Shown here one piece after another: positions 36,744 to 38,865 of a stretch of DNA of 64,000 nt. Every line of letters begins with the position of its first letter. Position 1 is the stretch's first letter. The position numbers and the translations under genes were made by a program. Source of the DNA: Marisa cornuarietis (taxonomy: Eukaryota; Mollusca; Gastropoda; Architaenioglossa; Ampullariidae); NCBI GenBank assembly GCA_004794655.1, contig SMMW01000501.1:1-64000 (forward strand). Direction: 5' to 3'. Under the pieces are notes generated by a model that saw only the letters and a list, made by a program, of their open reading frames with translations, was not told the DNA's origin and ran no database searches.

Positions 36744-38714
36744 AGGGGGTGTATAATATATATAGATATGTGCGTGTGTGTGTGTGTGTGTGGTAACCGG
36801 GAGCTTATCAGACCTTTCATGAAAGGTCAGTAGGTATCACATGTTATATACAATTTTATCGACATTTTATTCTGCTGATAGGATGCACGTTCATTTAAGA
36901 TCAGCTATGACCATTGGATCATCATTCTATAAATTAAGTATGCAGCTTTAGTTGTTGTGCATATAAATGCATACTTGTGCGAACACTTGAGTGAGTGAGT
37001 GAGTGAGTGAGTGAGTGAGTGAGTGAGTGAGTGAGTGAGTGAGTGAGTGAGTGAGTGAGTGAGTGAGTGAGTGAGAACGCGCGCAGTACCTGTGCACTCT
37101 TCTGGAGGTAGTACCAGTTGTAGGCTTGCTGATTTTTGTCATCGTCGGCGGAGAAGTAGCCCAGGTGGTAGTCACCAACTCCCGCGTTTATCGCCACCTC
37201 CTTCTCCAAGGGGACCTGGCACAGCAGCACCGACTGTATCATGTATCTAGCTGATGGTGTTAATGAGGCTTGTGCTATGTCAAGGTTCATTAGGATACTT
37301 AGCCTGGAGGTGTTGCTGAGGCTAGTGCTAGGTCGAGGCTAATTAAGATAATTCTCATAAAGACTTTTCCTCAAATGGGGCAGAAACGGGACGTAATGTT
37401 GGCGCAAAGGGACATAAATACTACAAAGGGGACTTGTCAGGTCCTCCCAAGGGGTTAAAATCCACTAACAAGCTACACTGCTACAGCATGGTCCAGAATG
37501 TCATGTTGACATCGGTTTTCTCTCTTCTAAGCCCTAAAAGTATGATATCCCTCAGCGAAAGTAATATTGAATGTTGTAGCAGGTATCACTCGGTGTGTGC
37601 TGCTCAAGTGAGACTTTCTGAAATTACCTGACACTCGCTCGCACGCGCGTCACTGTGACGTTGACCTTTGTCACGGAAAGTCTACTCACGCACTGATCCA
37701 CCCACGTCGGGGTGTTGGACGGACAGCTGAAGGCTGCAACAGCCACCACTCGGATATTCTTGGGCGCGGTGTTCATCGGGACACTCTCCACCACCACGAG
37801 CGATCCGCTGAACGCCTTGTGGCCGTCGTGTGACGTGGAAAAGGTCAAGTGTGTGACGCGACCAGAGGGCAGCTTGTGCTCCATGTCCAGTCTCAAGCGC
37901 CGCTGTAGTCCCGTGATGCTATTGAAGCGGTTGTGTGTGCTGCATATTGATATATTTGAGTGCATACAATAAATTATCTGCTTTATTATTTATCAAAATG
38001 CGTGACTATAAAACTACAAATTTACGAAATTTAAAAAAGCTATATTTCTTTATGTATTTAATTGTCTGTCATGACTGTTTGTTATCAAAGGCGACTGACC
38101 TGGAGCAGTCGTAGGGGTTGTTGCCCCCGCAGCGGTCCCCGATGTACTCTTTTGGCTCGTGAGGAAAGACCTGGGTGGTACAAGTGCTTGTGGTCTTCAA
38201 GTAGGTCGCACGGTCCACTCCACACGTATGGTGCTGGCACGCTGCCAAACATACAAAACATCCCATCTCCTGCCTCATCACTACCCTTCTCCCTATAAGT
38301 GGAAATCATCAGTACGTGAAAGCTCCTTCCCCTCAGATAACCAGCCAACCAGTTTCTTACTCATCATTGCTTCCACCTGGTGGCGATCTCGCCTTTCAGG
38401 GGTCTGGGGAGGTAGAACAGGGGAGGAAAGTTTGAGTGCCTAGAGAAATCGCCAAAAAGAATATCCCATCCGGTTTTGTTTCGGAAGACGAGATGCAAAC
38501 ACGAGACCGCATGATGTCTAGAGTACTGGCGACAAGCGAGTATAACAATAATAAATGTGGCAATTAAGACAAGCATATGTTGGCTCACGCAGGATTTAAA
38601 GAGTAAATATCAGTAAACGCTGGACTTACCTGTTGCAGAGACCACAGTGATAGTTTCACACACGGACAATGCGAAATATGTCAGGTACACAAGGCGGCAC
38701 CCATCTGACGTCAT
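3592..38714 (-). CDS. polycystin-1-like / REJ-domain receptor, multi-exon, 5' and middle part
   Basis: This is the gene-level entry for a minus-strand gene read as 26 exons, each listed separately. In protein order it has a signal peptide, an unrecognised region with paired cysteines (exons 2-5), EGF-like modules (exons 6-9), a PKD-like beta-sandwich (exon 10), and a REJ region (about exons 11-23). Exons 24-26 form a beta-rich segment that looks like the part before a GPS/GAIN cleavage site. The REJ call rests on exon 18, where [20 protein letters not shown] matches the family pattern of a threonine/phenylalanine strand, then Cys, then W-x-D, before a YKLFV-type strand. About 1,330 codons are visible. 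Family members are large surface receptors or channels with a GPS site, a PLAT domain and membrane helices; that part would be left of the window. Of 25 junctions, 21 are phase-compatible; 10/11, 13/14, 16/17 and 23/24 are not, so small exons may be missing. Introns are swollen by a Ty3/gypsy element, two LINEs, a hAT relic and microsatellites. Confidence 0.75.
4642..4798 (-). CDS. REJ-gene exon 25
   Basis: Acceptor TCTTGTGTGCAG, donor CAATT|GTGAGT, 157 nt, phase 0 to phase 1. It encodes [19 protein letters not shown] and [19 protein letters not shown]. The 'N-L-T-D-L-P-x-P-I-x-L-F-L' strand resembles the GAIN-like region before the GPS cleavage site in polycystin-1 relatives. Confidence 0.68.
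5111..5310. repeat. (CA)n-based minisatellite cluster
   Basis: Blocks of CA repeats alternate with ACAAAACACAGACAC and CCAAACACGC, forming an irregular minisatellite. On the minus strand it starts exactly at the donor of REJ-gene exon 24. Open frames here in both directions are repeat artefacts. Confidence 0.9.
5311..5562 (-). CDS. REJ-gene exon 24: beta-rich segment toward the GPS region
   Basis: From candidate acceptor TGTCTGGTAG the frame reads [19 protein letters not shown] and [19 protein letters not shown] and ends at LLESDIELQ. The donor GT is the first GT of a (GT)n microsatellite. If the exon starts at 5562 it is 84 codons, phase 0 to phase 0. Entry phase does not match exon 23, so an exon may be missing in the 2-kb intron. 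Confidence 0.62.
5563..6115. other. intronic DNA without visible gene
   Basis: This is AT-rich intron sequence of the minus-strand gene. A short CG/CA-rich patch lies near 5870-5890. I see no exon that would repair the phase gap between exons 23 and 24, though one could be hidden here or before 7562. Confidence 0.5.
6116..6720 (-). pseudogene. decayed non-LTR reverse transcriptase fragment
   Basis: On the minus strand, 6630-6700 reads [13 protein letters not shown], the first RT aspartate motif. Around 6500-6540 it reads [13 protein letters not shown] (relic of VRQG). Around 6385-6410 it reads CNLRFADH, where the catalytic FADD has become FADH. Several stops and frame changes separate these blocks. 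It is a small dead LINE remnant in an intron, RTE/jockey-like; exact ends are uncertain. Confidence 0.7.
6721..7561. other. intronic DNA without visible gene
   Basis: Mixed AT-rich sequence. I see no conserved motif or paired splice sites of interest. Confidence 0.5.
7562..7671 (-). CDS. REJ-gene exon 23: helical post-REJ segment
   Basis: Acceptor GGAATTAACAG, donor GCCAG|GTAAAA, 110 nt, phase 0 to phase 2. It encodes [17 protein letters not shown] and NLDYLDDLA, an amphipathic helix pattern. A long (TG)n (minus-strand sense) stands about 10 bp upstream of the exon in place of a pyrimidine tract. Confidence 0.65.
7681..7735. repeat. (CA)n microsatellite
   Basis: About 27 uninterrupted CA units. 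It lies directly upstream, in minus-strand sense, of the acceptor of REJ-gene exon 23. Confidence 0.97.
7740..8553. other. intronic DNA without visible gene
   Basis: AT-rich intron between REJ-gene exons 22 and 23. A short tandem motif TAGGGTT/TTAGGGTT occurs near 8325-8345. No gene seen. Confidence 0.5.
8554..8679 (-). CDS. REJ-gene exon 22: helical post-REJ segment
   Basis: Acceptor GTCTTTTCTATCAG, donor ACTGAG|GTGACC, exactly 42 codons, phase 0 to phase 0. It encodes [16 protein letters not shown] and [15 protein letters not shown], matching the amphipathic helical region after REJ ('...A..L..LT...'). Confidence 0.7.
8702..8836. repeat. (CA)n microsatellite with CG core, then second (CA)n
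   Basis: A (CA)n tract interrupted by CGCGCGCGCG spans 8702-8770, and another CA block lies at about 8810-8836. The first ends 22 bp from the acceptor of REJ-gene exon 22. Confidence 0.95.
8837..9670. other. intronic DNA with a possible tRNA-derived SINE head
   Basis: There is no gene. On the minus strand at about 9415-9485, GTAGCCAGTTGGTTACAGA and, about 40 bases on, CAGTTCGATAC resemble the A and B boxes of a tRNA-derived SINE head. No 3' tail could be defined, so this is only a candidate. Confidence 0.35.
9671..9756 (-). CDS. REJ-gene exon 21
   Basis: Acceptor TGTCCCTTTGCAG, donor GAAGG|GTAAAG, 86 nt, phase 1 to phase 0. It encodes [20 protein letters not shown], a probable helical segment of the kind found after the REJ beta modules. 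Confidence 0.62.
9793..9892. repeat. (CAT)n microsatellite
   Basis: About 30 CAT/ATC units with two ATCAATC interruptions. It lies in the intron just upstream (minus sense) of REJ-gene exon 21. Confidence 0.97.
9893..11525. other. intronic DNA without visible gene
   Basis: Long intron segment between REJ-gene exons 20 and 21. At 11472-11506 a small imperfect palindrome begins TGTTACG and ends CGTAACA, preceded by a G-rich purine run. No coding signal is seen. Confidence 0.5.
11526..11622 (-). CDS. REJ-gene exon 20
   Basis: Acceptor AATCGTTGCAG, donor GGGAAA|GTGAGT, 97 nt, phase 0 to phase 1. It encodes [18 protein letters not shown] and ends in [10 protein letters not shown]. Both junction phases agree. 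No separate domain is recognised; it continues the REJ region. Confidence 0.68.
11623..12087. other. intron between REJ-gene exons 19 and 20
   Basis: A minus-strand open stretch at 11697-11957 contains acceptor-like TTTTTCAG sites, but no compatible donor or recognisable domain. It is left as intron. Confidence 0.45.
12088..12245 (-). CDS. REJ-gene exon 19: REJ region
   Basis: Acceptor CATTCCGCTGAAAG, donor ATCAAG|GTGAGA, 158 nt, phase 1 to phase 0. It encodes [20 protein letters not shown] and [15 protein letters not shown]. The 'L-P-x-G ... Y-x-x-x-V-x-I-x-N' pattern follows the REJ core in polycystin-like proteins. The (CAT)n tract lies in the intron on the 5' side. Confidence 0.72.
12392..12458. 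repeat. (CAT)n microsatellite
   Basis: About 22 uninterrupted CAT units in the intron between REJ-gene exons 18 and 19. It encodes a polyhistidine artefact in one frame. Confidence 0.97.
12571..12777 (-). CDS. REJ-gene exon 18: diagnostic REJ segment
   Basis: Acceptor TGCGTGTGTAG, donor CAAAG|GTCAGG, 207 nt, phase 1 to phase 1. It encodes [19 protein letters not shown] followed by [19 protein letters not shown]. The spacing C-x3-P-x-S-G, T-x-F-x-L-x-C, W-x-D, P-L-x-Y is the most recognisable part of REJ modules in polycystins. Confidence 0.82.
12778..13281. other. intron with repeated GTCAC/TGTCA motifs
   Basis: Short, degenerate repeats of CACAGCGTTACA / GTGTCACGGTGTCA recur through 12780-13130, perhaps an old minisatellite. 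No gene. Confidence 0.45.
13229..13275. repeat. (CA)n microsatellite
   Basis: CA units preceded by GCGCGCGC. On the minus strand this begins about 6 bp into the intron after candidate exon 17. Confidence 0.95.
13282..13311 (-). CDS. REJ-gene exon 17: candidate 30-nt micro-exon
   Basis: Between acceptor AATGTGTTTTCAG and donor AAAG|GTACAT is a 30-nt segment encoding GGTVIFTFK. It joins exon 18 in phase and would supply a beta strand. Its entry phase (1) does not match exon 16 (0). A long (TG)n tract starts about 6 bp into the following intron. It is tentative because it is so short. Confidence 0.4.
13312..13985. other. intron without further visible gene
   Basis: A plus-strand open frame through 13505 and a minus-strand one at 13433-13747 show no recognisable domain. 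It is treated as intron between exons 16 and 17. Confidence 0.4.
13986..14100 (-). CDS. REJ-gene exon 16: REJ region with Cys pair
   Basis: A 115-nt exon from acceptor CTACTTTACAG to donor CTTACA|GTAAGA encodes [20 protein letters not shown] and RGEWFLT. Paired cysteines followed by 'V-N-x-x-V-x-L' is a REJ pattern. It starts with one base as exon 15 requires. It ends in phase 0, which does not fit exon 17. Confidence 0.65.
14555..14885 (+). mobile_element. fold-back MITE-like repeat, copy 1
   Basis: A segment of about 330 bp homologous to those at 28.4, 40.6 and 46.6 kb. Shared landmarks are GACAAGCGTCTTGTCT near the left end, GGTTATAAAGTGGGAGCAA in the middle, and TTCCCCATTTTACCCCGAAG then ATGACTTACTTTCACTTCCT near the right end. 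The two ends of the family are imperfect inverted copies of each other. It lies in the intron between REJ-gene exons 15 and 16. Confidence 0.6.
14924..15080 (-). CDS. REJ-gene exon 15: REJ region
   Basis: Acceptor TTTGTTTGTAG, donor ATCAG|GTCAGT. It encodes [20 protein letters not shown] then [17 protein letters not shown]; the 'Y-x-V-T-V-T-A-x-K-G' strand is characteristic of REJ and PKD-like repeats. Phase 1 in, phase 2 out, both matching. Confidence 0.75.
15081..15543. other. intron between REJ-gene exons 14 and 15
   Basis: Contains a (TG)n tract at 15378-15408. A minus-strand open stretch near 15200-15310 was considered as an exon and rejected, because exons 14 and 15 already join in phase and it has no donor. 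Confidence 0.5.
15544..15620 (-). CDS. REJ-gene exon 14: REJ region with Trp/Cys core
   Basis: A 77-nt exon from acceptor CTGTATTATTAG to donor GAGAG|GTATGT encodes [15 protein letters not shown] and TCGNTFPIL. The Y-x-W-x-C motif is the conserved REJ 'F/Y-x-W-x-C' strand. It ends in phase 1, fitting exon 15. Confidence 0.65.
15621..16019. other. intron without visible gene
   Basis: AT-rich sequence between exon 14 and the LINE fragment. Nothing recognised. Confidence 0.5.
16020..17440 (-). pseudogene. broken L2/CR1-like LINE, internal fragment
   Basis: On the minus strand it parallels the LINE at 41.9-45.9 kb from 44.7 kb down to about 42.86 kb. Blocks readable in different frames include [20 protein letters not shown], the RT segment [20 protein letters not shown], and [14 protein letters not shown]. 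The YADD catalytic block is degraded and about 90 bp around 16660 are missing relative to the better copy. The copy stops at an AT-rich tract near 16100 without the normal 3' end, which is unusual because LINE copies normally lose the 5' end. It lies in the intron between REJ-gene exons 13 and 14. Confidence 0.85.
17441..18100. other. unassigned sequence between LINE fragment and hAT relic
   Basis: Homology to the better LINE copy ends near 17440. The rest up to the BED-like region has no motif I recognise; it may be the damaged left end of the hAT element. Confidence 0.4.
18130..19875 (+). pseudogene. hAT transposase relic (ZBED5/SCAND3/FAM200-like) with right terminal repeat
   Basis: The first block reads [20 protein letters not shown] then LKCHFESKH, a BED-type zinc finger (C-x2-C ... 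H-x4-H). Later blocks are [20 protein letters not shown] (the hAT core aspartate region), then [17 protein letters not shown], and the C-terminal [18 protein letters not shown] followed by [11 protein letters not shown], all in the order of hAT proteins of the ZBED5 type. Stops and frame changes separate them, so it is dead. At 19860-19875 the sequence read from the right is CAGGGGTTCTCAAAGT, a hAT-type terminal inverted repeat. The matching left end was not found. It sits in the intron between REJ-gene exons 13 and 14. Confidence 0.82.
19908..19948 (-). CDS. REJ-gene exon 13: small REJ exon
   Basis: A 41-nt exon from acceptor CATTTTTGCAG to donor AAAAG|GTAAAC encodes [13 protein letters not shown]. 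It fits phase 2 in and ends in phase 1. The next recognised exon needs phase 2, so a small exon may lie in the 4.3-kb intron that holds the LINE and hAT relics. Confidence 0.55.
19993..20156 (-). CDS. REJ-gene exon 12: REJ region
   Basis: Acceptor TGGTGGGCAG, donor TTTCAA|GTGAGT. It encodes [17 protein letters not shown] and [17 protein letters not shown]; the strand followed by D-A-R-E-S-Y matches the family's 'L-D-A-S-x-S' strand. Phase 0 to phase 2. Confidence 0.7.
20314..20599 (-). CDS. REJ-gene exon 11: start of REJ-like region
   Basis: An excellent acceptor (CTTTTTTCTTTCAG) opens [18 protein letters not shown]. The exon continues through [19 protein letters not shown], a strand-and-turn pattern common in REJ modules, and ends at CAGTGT|GTGAGT in phase 0. 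The Cys pairs and lack of glycine-rich linkers suggest an extracellular beta fold. Confidence 0.7.
20752..21035 (-). CDS. REJ-gene exon 10: PKD-like beta-sandwich
   Basis: From acceptor TGTCTGTCTGTAG the segment runs through [19 protein letters not shown] and [19 protein letters not shown] to [11 protein letters not shown], which resembles the last strands of a PKD domain. The start phase fits exon 9. The donor could be GTACGT (used here) or GTAAGA six bases further; both end in phase 0, but exon 11 needs phase 2, so this junction is unresolved. Confidence 0.6.
21041..21133. repeat. CA/CG-rich microsatellite
   Basis: Imperfect (CA)n with ACGCACGCTCGGGCGCGCAC. On the minus strand it is TG-rich and ends right at the acceptor of REJ-gene exon 10. 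Confidence 0.9.
21134..21704. other. intron between REJ-gene exons 9 and 10
   Basis: No gene or repeat beyond the microsatellite is recognised. Confidence 0.5.
21705..21974 (-). CDS. REJ-gene exon 9: MEGF-type plus calcium-binding EGF
   Basis: A 270-nt exon, phase 1 to phase 1. The first half reads [16 protein letters not shown] then [12 protein letters not shown] (MEGF type). The second half reads [12 protein letters not shown] then [10 protein letters not shown], the calcium-binding EGF signature D-x-D-E-C with N...Y/F. Acceptor GCGGGCAG, donor CGAAG|GTAAAC. Confidence 0.85.
21975..23442. other. intron with possible old LTR junction
   Basis: No gene is seen. Repeated CACAAGCA-type motifs occur at 22030-22135. 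At about 22567-22580 a purine run GGGAGGGGGGAG is followed directly by TGTCACGAC, the layout of a polypurine tract plus LTR start, but no partner LTR was found. Confidence 0.4.
23448..23612 (+). repeat. 5' LTR of the Ty3/gypsy element
   Basis: 165 bp, TG...CA ends, preceded by target duplication AATGT. It contains GTGACGTCCAAGATGGCGAG, with a CRE-like TGACGT and a YY1-type AAGATGGCG that may drive transcription (inference). Confidence 0.95.
23613..23632 (+). promoter_or_regulatory. primer-binding site
   Basis: TGGTGACAGAAGTCGGGA begins directly after the LTR, as expected for tRNA-primed minus-strand DNA synthesis. I cannot name the tRNA by eye. Confidence 0.7.
23667..24350 (+). CDS. gag: Ty3/gypsy Gag (capsid part)
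   Basis: A 227-residue frame starting at ATG, 54 bp after the LTR. It holds the retrotransposon capsid fold: [20 protein letters not shown] near residue 30, then [18 protein letters not shown] and the major-homology-like [20 protein letters not shown]. It ends in a basic stretch, GRRRGRTER, with no zinc knuckle; the knuckle is in the overlapping pol frame. Gag would form virus-like particles in the cytoplasm. The pol frame overlaps its last 125 bases, offset by +1. Confidence 0.93.
   Translation: MAPFRAPEQFNFSQPASWPEWKQRFQRFRCASKLDKDEEAVQVSALIYTMGNDAERIFISFGLDARQQQDYDTVVEKFDEYFVPKRNIIHERARFHARNQKADESIEEYIRDLYELAAKADVRDKDEAIRDRLVLGILDRELSERLQLKADLTLQDAILLARQYEQVKAQLSDQRRTNVDVVQSKKSVASTSSQCKGATGNSRGFSGRRRGRTERSDHASSAVNKLY
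24226..27690 (+). CDS. pol: Ty3/gypsy Pol polyprotein
   Basis: Uninterrupted frame of about 1,154 residues. In order: a nucleocapsid zinc region [12 protein letters not shown]...[14 protein letters not shown] (about residues 40-75); protease with [12 protein letters not shown] (about 120); RT with [11 protein letters not shown] and catalytic YFDDILVYS (about 385); RNase H with [14 protein letters not shown] (about 530); integrase zinc finger HEGH...CRHC; and the DDE core [24 protein letters not shown]. No chromodomain was seen. The frame starts inside gag; translation probably needs a +1 frameshift from gag, since the listed start ATG is internal to gag. Closest by layout to Mag-type gypsy elements (inference). 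All catalytic residues I looked for are present. Confidence 0.96.
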   Translation: MSLVLVVSAKVQLAIHAASVVVVVVEQKGATMHRQQLISCTECTRCGRWHGSSCVCPAQGKKCNKCGRLGHFATVCRTKLVQALKEKQVKEHFVGTLCSDSREPPWTTVLQFGGCDVKFKIDTGADVSVISSTQFKKLSPHPKLLKTNVVLRSVAGVLKCDGQFTTTTRVHDQLHVLRVFVEQATTENLLSREAASRLGLVKKIETVNALFGQLDKTLVQCPPVKIILKENIEPYSVHAARRIPIPLLDKVKEELKEMQETGIIEEVTEPTDWCSPIVPVMKKSGSIRICVDYKKLNTAVKRERYTLPTLEDILHKLSGSAVYSKLDATSGFYQIPLDPDSAKLTTFITPCGRYFFKRLPFGISSAPEIFQRTMETILKDVPNIICYFDDILVYSENEQAHEKHLERVMKTLASANLKLNYEKCELRKHEIEFLGHRISKNGISPDPGKVEAIIAMPDPTNVPELRRMLGMCNFLGRYLPSLSTVLQPLTQLLGKDRELSWGSMQVKAMADVKKLLTSAPTLAFYDPAKTTIVSADASSYGIGGVLLQQHPEGLKAVAYCSRTLTASECRYAQIEKETLAAVWACEKFSRYLIGLDNVRLQTDHKPIVPLINNRDLQDTPIRCQRMLMRLMRFSITAEYVPGKKLVIADALSRSPQLTTAESDVIALSEDVEAYLSSVDISWSCAASDKRLKEIAEETRKDGLIQAAIRYTNEGSPKYITDVEDNLRDYYAVRMELSVHNGLLTRGTRIVVPAPLHDDILMRIHEGHQGITKCRERERAKAAVWWPGINDKITRIVEECRHCQKKKPTQNKKPLMPTELPQRVFQKCAADLLEFKGQSYLVFVYYYSRFIDLAHIKTSTSAEVIKLLKCMFARQGIPEILVTDNGRQFTSREFQEFAVKWEFQHVTTSPHFPQANGEAERAVQIAKKILQQDDPELALLIYRDTTISATGYSPAELACGRKLRTTLPTLPENLESRTFDKAAVTASDAKAKQSYKNCFDKRHGVRPLDELRPGDTVLQKLDGENHWGSPAVILQQCAPRSYIVQTPRGSFPRNRRHLRRSRNFEPEQSNSKPSPVQNDFSLYSSQVPVTGEPETALHVSGPSQGPESTSNKGGPATEARHGATPDPGDFHPSSSSARRMTRSGRIITLPARYKD
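27751..27763 (+). promoter_or_regulatory. polypurine tract
   Basis: AAGGGAGGGGAGA lies immediately before the 3' LTR and would prime plus-strand DNA synthesis. Confidence 0.85.
27764..27928 (+). repeat. 3' LTR of the Ty3/gypsy element
   Basis: 165 bp, same sequence as the 5' LTR by eye. It follows the polypurine tract and is followed by AATGT. Confidence 0.95.
27934..28439. other. intron without visible gene
   Basis: Between the Ty3/gypsy target site and the fold-back repeat. No motif recognised. Confidence 0.5.
28440..28715 (+). mobile_element. fold-back MITE-like repeat, copy 2
   Basis: The right half matches the other copies: GGTCCCCATGTTACTCCCAG, then ACGACTTATCCTAGCTTCAT and ACTACGGCT. 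The left half, with AAATGTCTTGTTTCC, is more diverged. It lies right beside REJ-gene exon 8. Confidence 0.55.
28743..28873 (-). CDS. REJ-gene exon 8: EGF-like, Cys-rich
   Basis: Acceptor GTGTGTGACAG at 28874 and donor CGAAG|GTAAGA. The segment encodes [12 protein letters not shown] and [16 protein letters not shown], an EGF-like module like those that follow LDL-receptor propellers. Phase is 2 in, 1 out, agreeing with both sides across very large introns (RTE on one side, Ty3/gypsy on the other). Confidence 0.7.
28874..30430. other. intron; AT-rich, no supported gene
   Basis: 29240-29760 is strongly A/T-rich. A minus-strand open stretch at about 29880-30035 has a few cysteines but no matching splice sites. 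Exon 7 joins exon 8 in phase without it, so it is not called. Confidence 0.5.
30431..30501. repeat. (TCAA)n tail of the RTE element
   Basis: About 17 TCAA units, directly at the 3' end of the minus-strand RTE element, where RTE-type LINEs carry a short tandem repeat instead of poly(A). Confidence 0.92.
30431..33560 (-). pseudogene. RTE-like LINE, nearly full length but frame-broken
   Basis: On the minus strand the endonuclease comes first (32668-33327): [40 protein letters not shown] and [16 protein letters not shown] pre-RT block at 31813-32067 has [20 protein letters not shown]. The RT core at 31026-31679 has [31 protein letters not shown] and catalytic FADDIALL. The tail at 30493-30813 has [12 protein letters not shown] and [20 protein letters not shown]. 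Frames change several times and stops intervene, so it cannot make a full protein. The upstream leader contains GGGTTGTTAGCCCTACAAC. It ends in a (TCAA)n tail at 30431-30501, as RTE elements do. Host position: intron between REJ-gene exons 7 and 8. Confidence 0.92.
33644..33761 (-). CDS. REJ-gene exon 7: MEGF/laminin-type EGF module
   Basis: Acceptor GTGTGCAG and donor AGAG|GTGAGT bound [16 protein letters not shown] and [11 protein letters not shown], the eight-Cys laminin/MEGF type. It enters in phase 1 and leaves in phase 2; exon 8 begins with the one base needed and supplies the next Cys. The RTE element lies in the following intron. Confidence 0.75.
33762..34393. repeat. low-complexity intron: (CA)n, (CT)n and recurrent CTCTCTAAnTGCGTTTAA blocks
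   Basis: CA and CT runs at 33957-34008 are followed by three similar blocks around 34017, 34165 and 34275. Each has a 'CTGCGTTTAA' word plus CACACAC...CTCTCAC, suggesting a decayed 110-130 bp tandem repeat. No gene. Confidence 0.6.
34394..34507 (-). CDS. REJ-gene exon 6: EGF-like module
   Basis: A 114-nt exon, phase 1 to phase 1, encodes [15 protein letters not shown] followed by [14 protein letters not shown], the six-cysteine EGF pattern. The acceptor is TTTTGTTAG and the donor ACAA|GTGAGG. Symmetric 1-1 EGF exons are typical of shuffled extracellular modules. Confidence 0.75.
34508..34835. other. intron between REJ-gene exons 5 and 6
   Basis: No recognisable feature other than GAATGAAAGAAAGAAT-type low complexity near 34710. 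Confidence 0.5.
34836..34971 (-). CDS. REJ-gene exon 5: beta-rich extracellular segment
   Basis: Open from acceptor TGCTCGCACAG to donor ACAG|GTAGTC, phase 0 to phase 1. It contains [15 protein letters not shown] and [14 protein letters not shown]. Phase fits both neighbours. A 33-bp minisatellite starts about 60 bp upstream in the intron. Confidence 0.6.
35030..35615. repeat. 33-bp minisatellite, about 18 copies, with 66-bp higher-order unit
   Basis: The unit runs CAGCAGCGTCAGATACCAAG then ACAACATAACAAA (33 bp). From about 35200 to 35500 units with ATACCAAG alternate strictly with units with ATACAAAG, giving a 66-bp higher-order period. Because 33 is a multiple of three and no unit holds a stop, long frames stay open on both strands; I treat these as artefacts. 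It lies in the intron between REJ-gene exons 4 and 5. Confidence 0.95.
35616..36985. other. intron without visible gene; (TA)n/(TG)n tract
   Basis: A compound microsatellite of TATATA then (TG)n lies at 36686-36792. The rest shows nothing recognisable. Confidence 0.5.
36987..37075. repeat. (GAGT)n microsatellite
   Basis: About 22 GAGT units, uninterrupted. It lies just inside the intron after REJ-gene exon 4. Confidence 0.97.
37090..37233 (-). CDS. REJ-gene exon 4: N-terminal extracellular region
   Basis: Exactly 48 codons lie between acceptor ATGATACAG and donor CAG|GTACTG, phase 0 to phase 0. It contains [15 protein letters not shown] and [13 protein letters not shown] (GAGT)n microsatellite begins about 6 bp into the following intron. 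The domain family is not recognised. Confidence 0.65.
37234..37689. other. intron between REJ-gene exons 3 and 4
   Basis: No gene. The 5' part has two similar copies of GAGGCTTGTGCTATGTC / GAGGCTAGTGCTAGGTC. Confidence 0.45.
37690..37939 (-). CDS. REJ-gene exon 3: N-terminal extracellular region
   Basis: This is an 83-codon open segment from acceptor TATGCAG to donor TGC|GTGAGT. It includes [15 protein letters not shown] and ends in PTWVDQC. It starts with one base (fits phase 2 of exon 2) and ends in phase 0. The alternating hydrophobic pattern suggests a beta-sandwich. The family is not recognised. Confidence 0.65.
38100..38241 (-). CDS. REJ-gene exon 2: Cys-containing N-terminal region
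   Basis: Acceptor TTTGTATGTTTGGCAG and donor CAG|GTCAGT bound an open segment beginning [15 protein letters not shown] and containing [13 protein letters not shown]. It enters in phase 1 and leaves in phase 2, matching both neighbours. I do not recognise the domain; the four or more cysteines suggest an extracellular fold. Confidence 0.65.
38242..38629. other. intron between REJ-gene exons 1 and 2
   Basis: No recognisable feature. Confidence 0.5.
38630..38714 (-). CDS. REJ-gene exon 1: start codon and signal peptide
   Basis: ATG at 38714 opens a 28-codon segment with hydrophobic core [11 protein letters not shown], as in a signal peptide. It ends at a strong donor (G|GTAAGT) in phase 1. The next exon starts with two bases that complete an Ala codon, so phases agree. 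A (GT)n tract lies about 90 bp upstream of the ATG. Confidence 0.65.
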
Positions 38715-38801
38715 CTGTTGACATGCATGTGCAGGCACACACACAAATGGAGGTGTATTTCTCACCCTGTAACGCTCCTTCCATTCTTCACTGACACGAA
38801 T

Positions 38802-38802
<1 letters not shown>

Positions 38803-38863
<61 letters not shown>
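38803..38863. repeat. (GT)n microsatellite upstream of the REJ gene
   Basis: About 30 uninterrupted GT units, about 90 bp upstream of the REJ-gene start codon, so in or near its promoter or 5' UTR. Confidence 0.95.
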
Positions 38864-38865
<2 letters not shown>

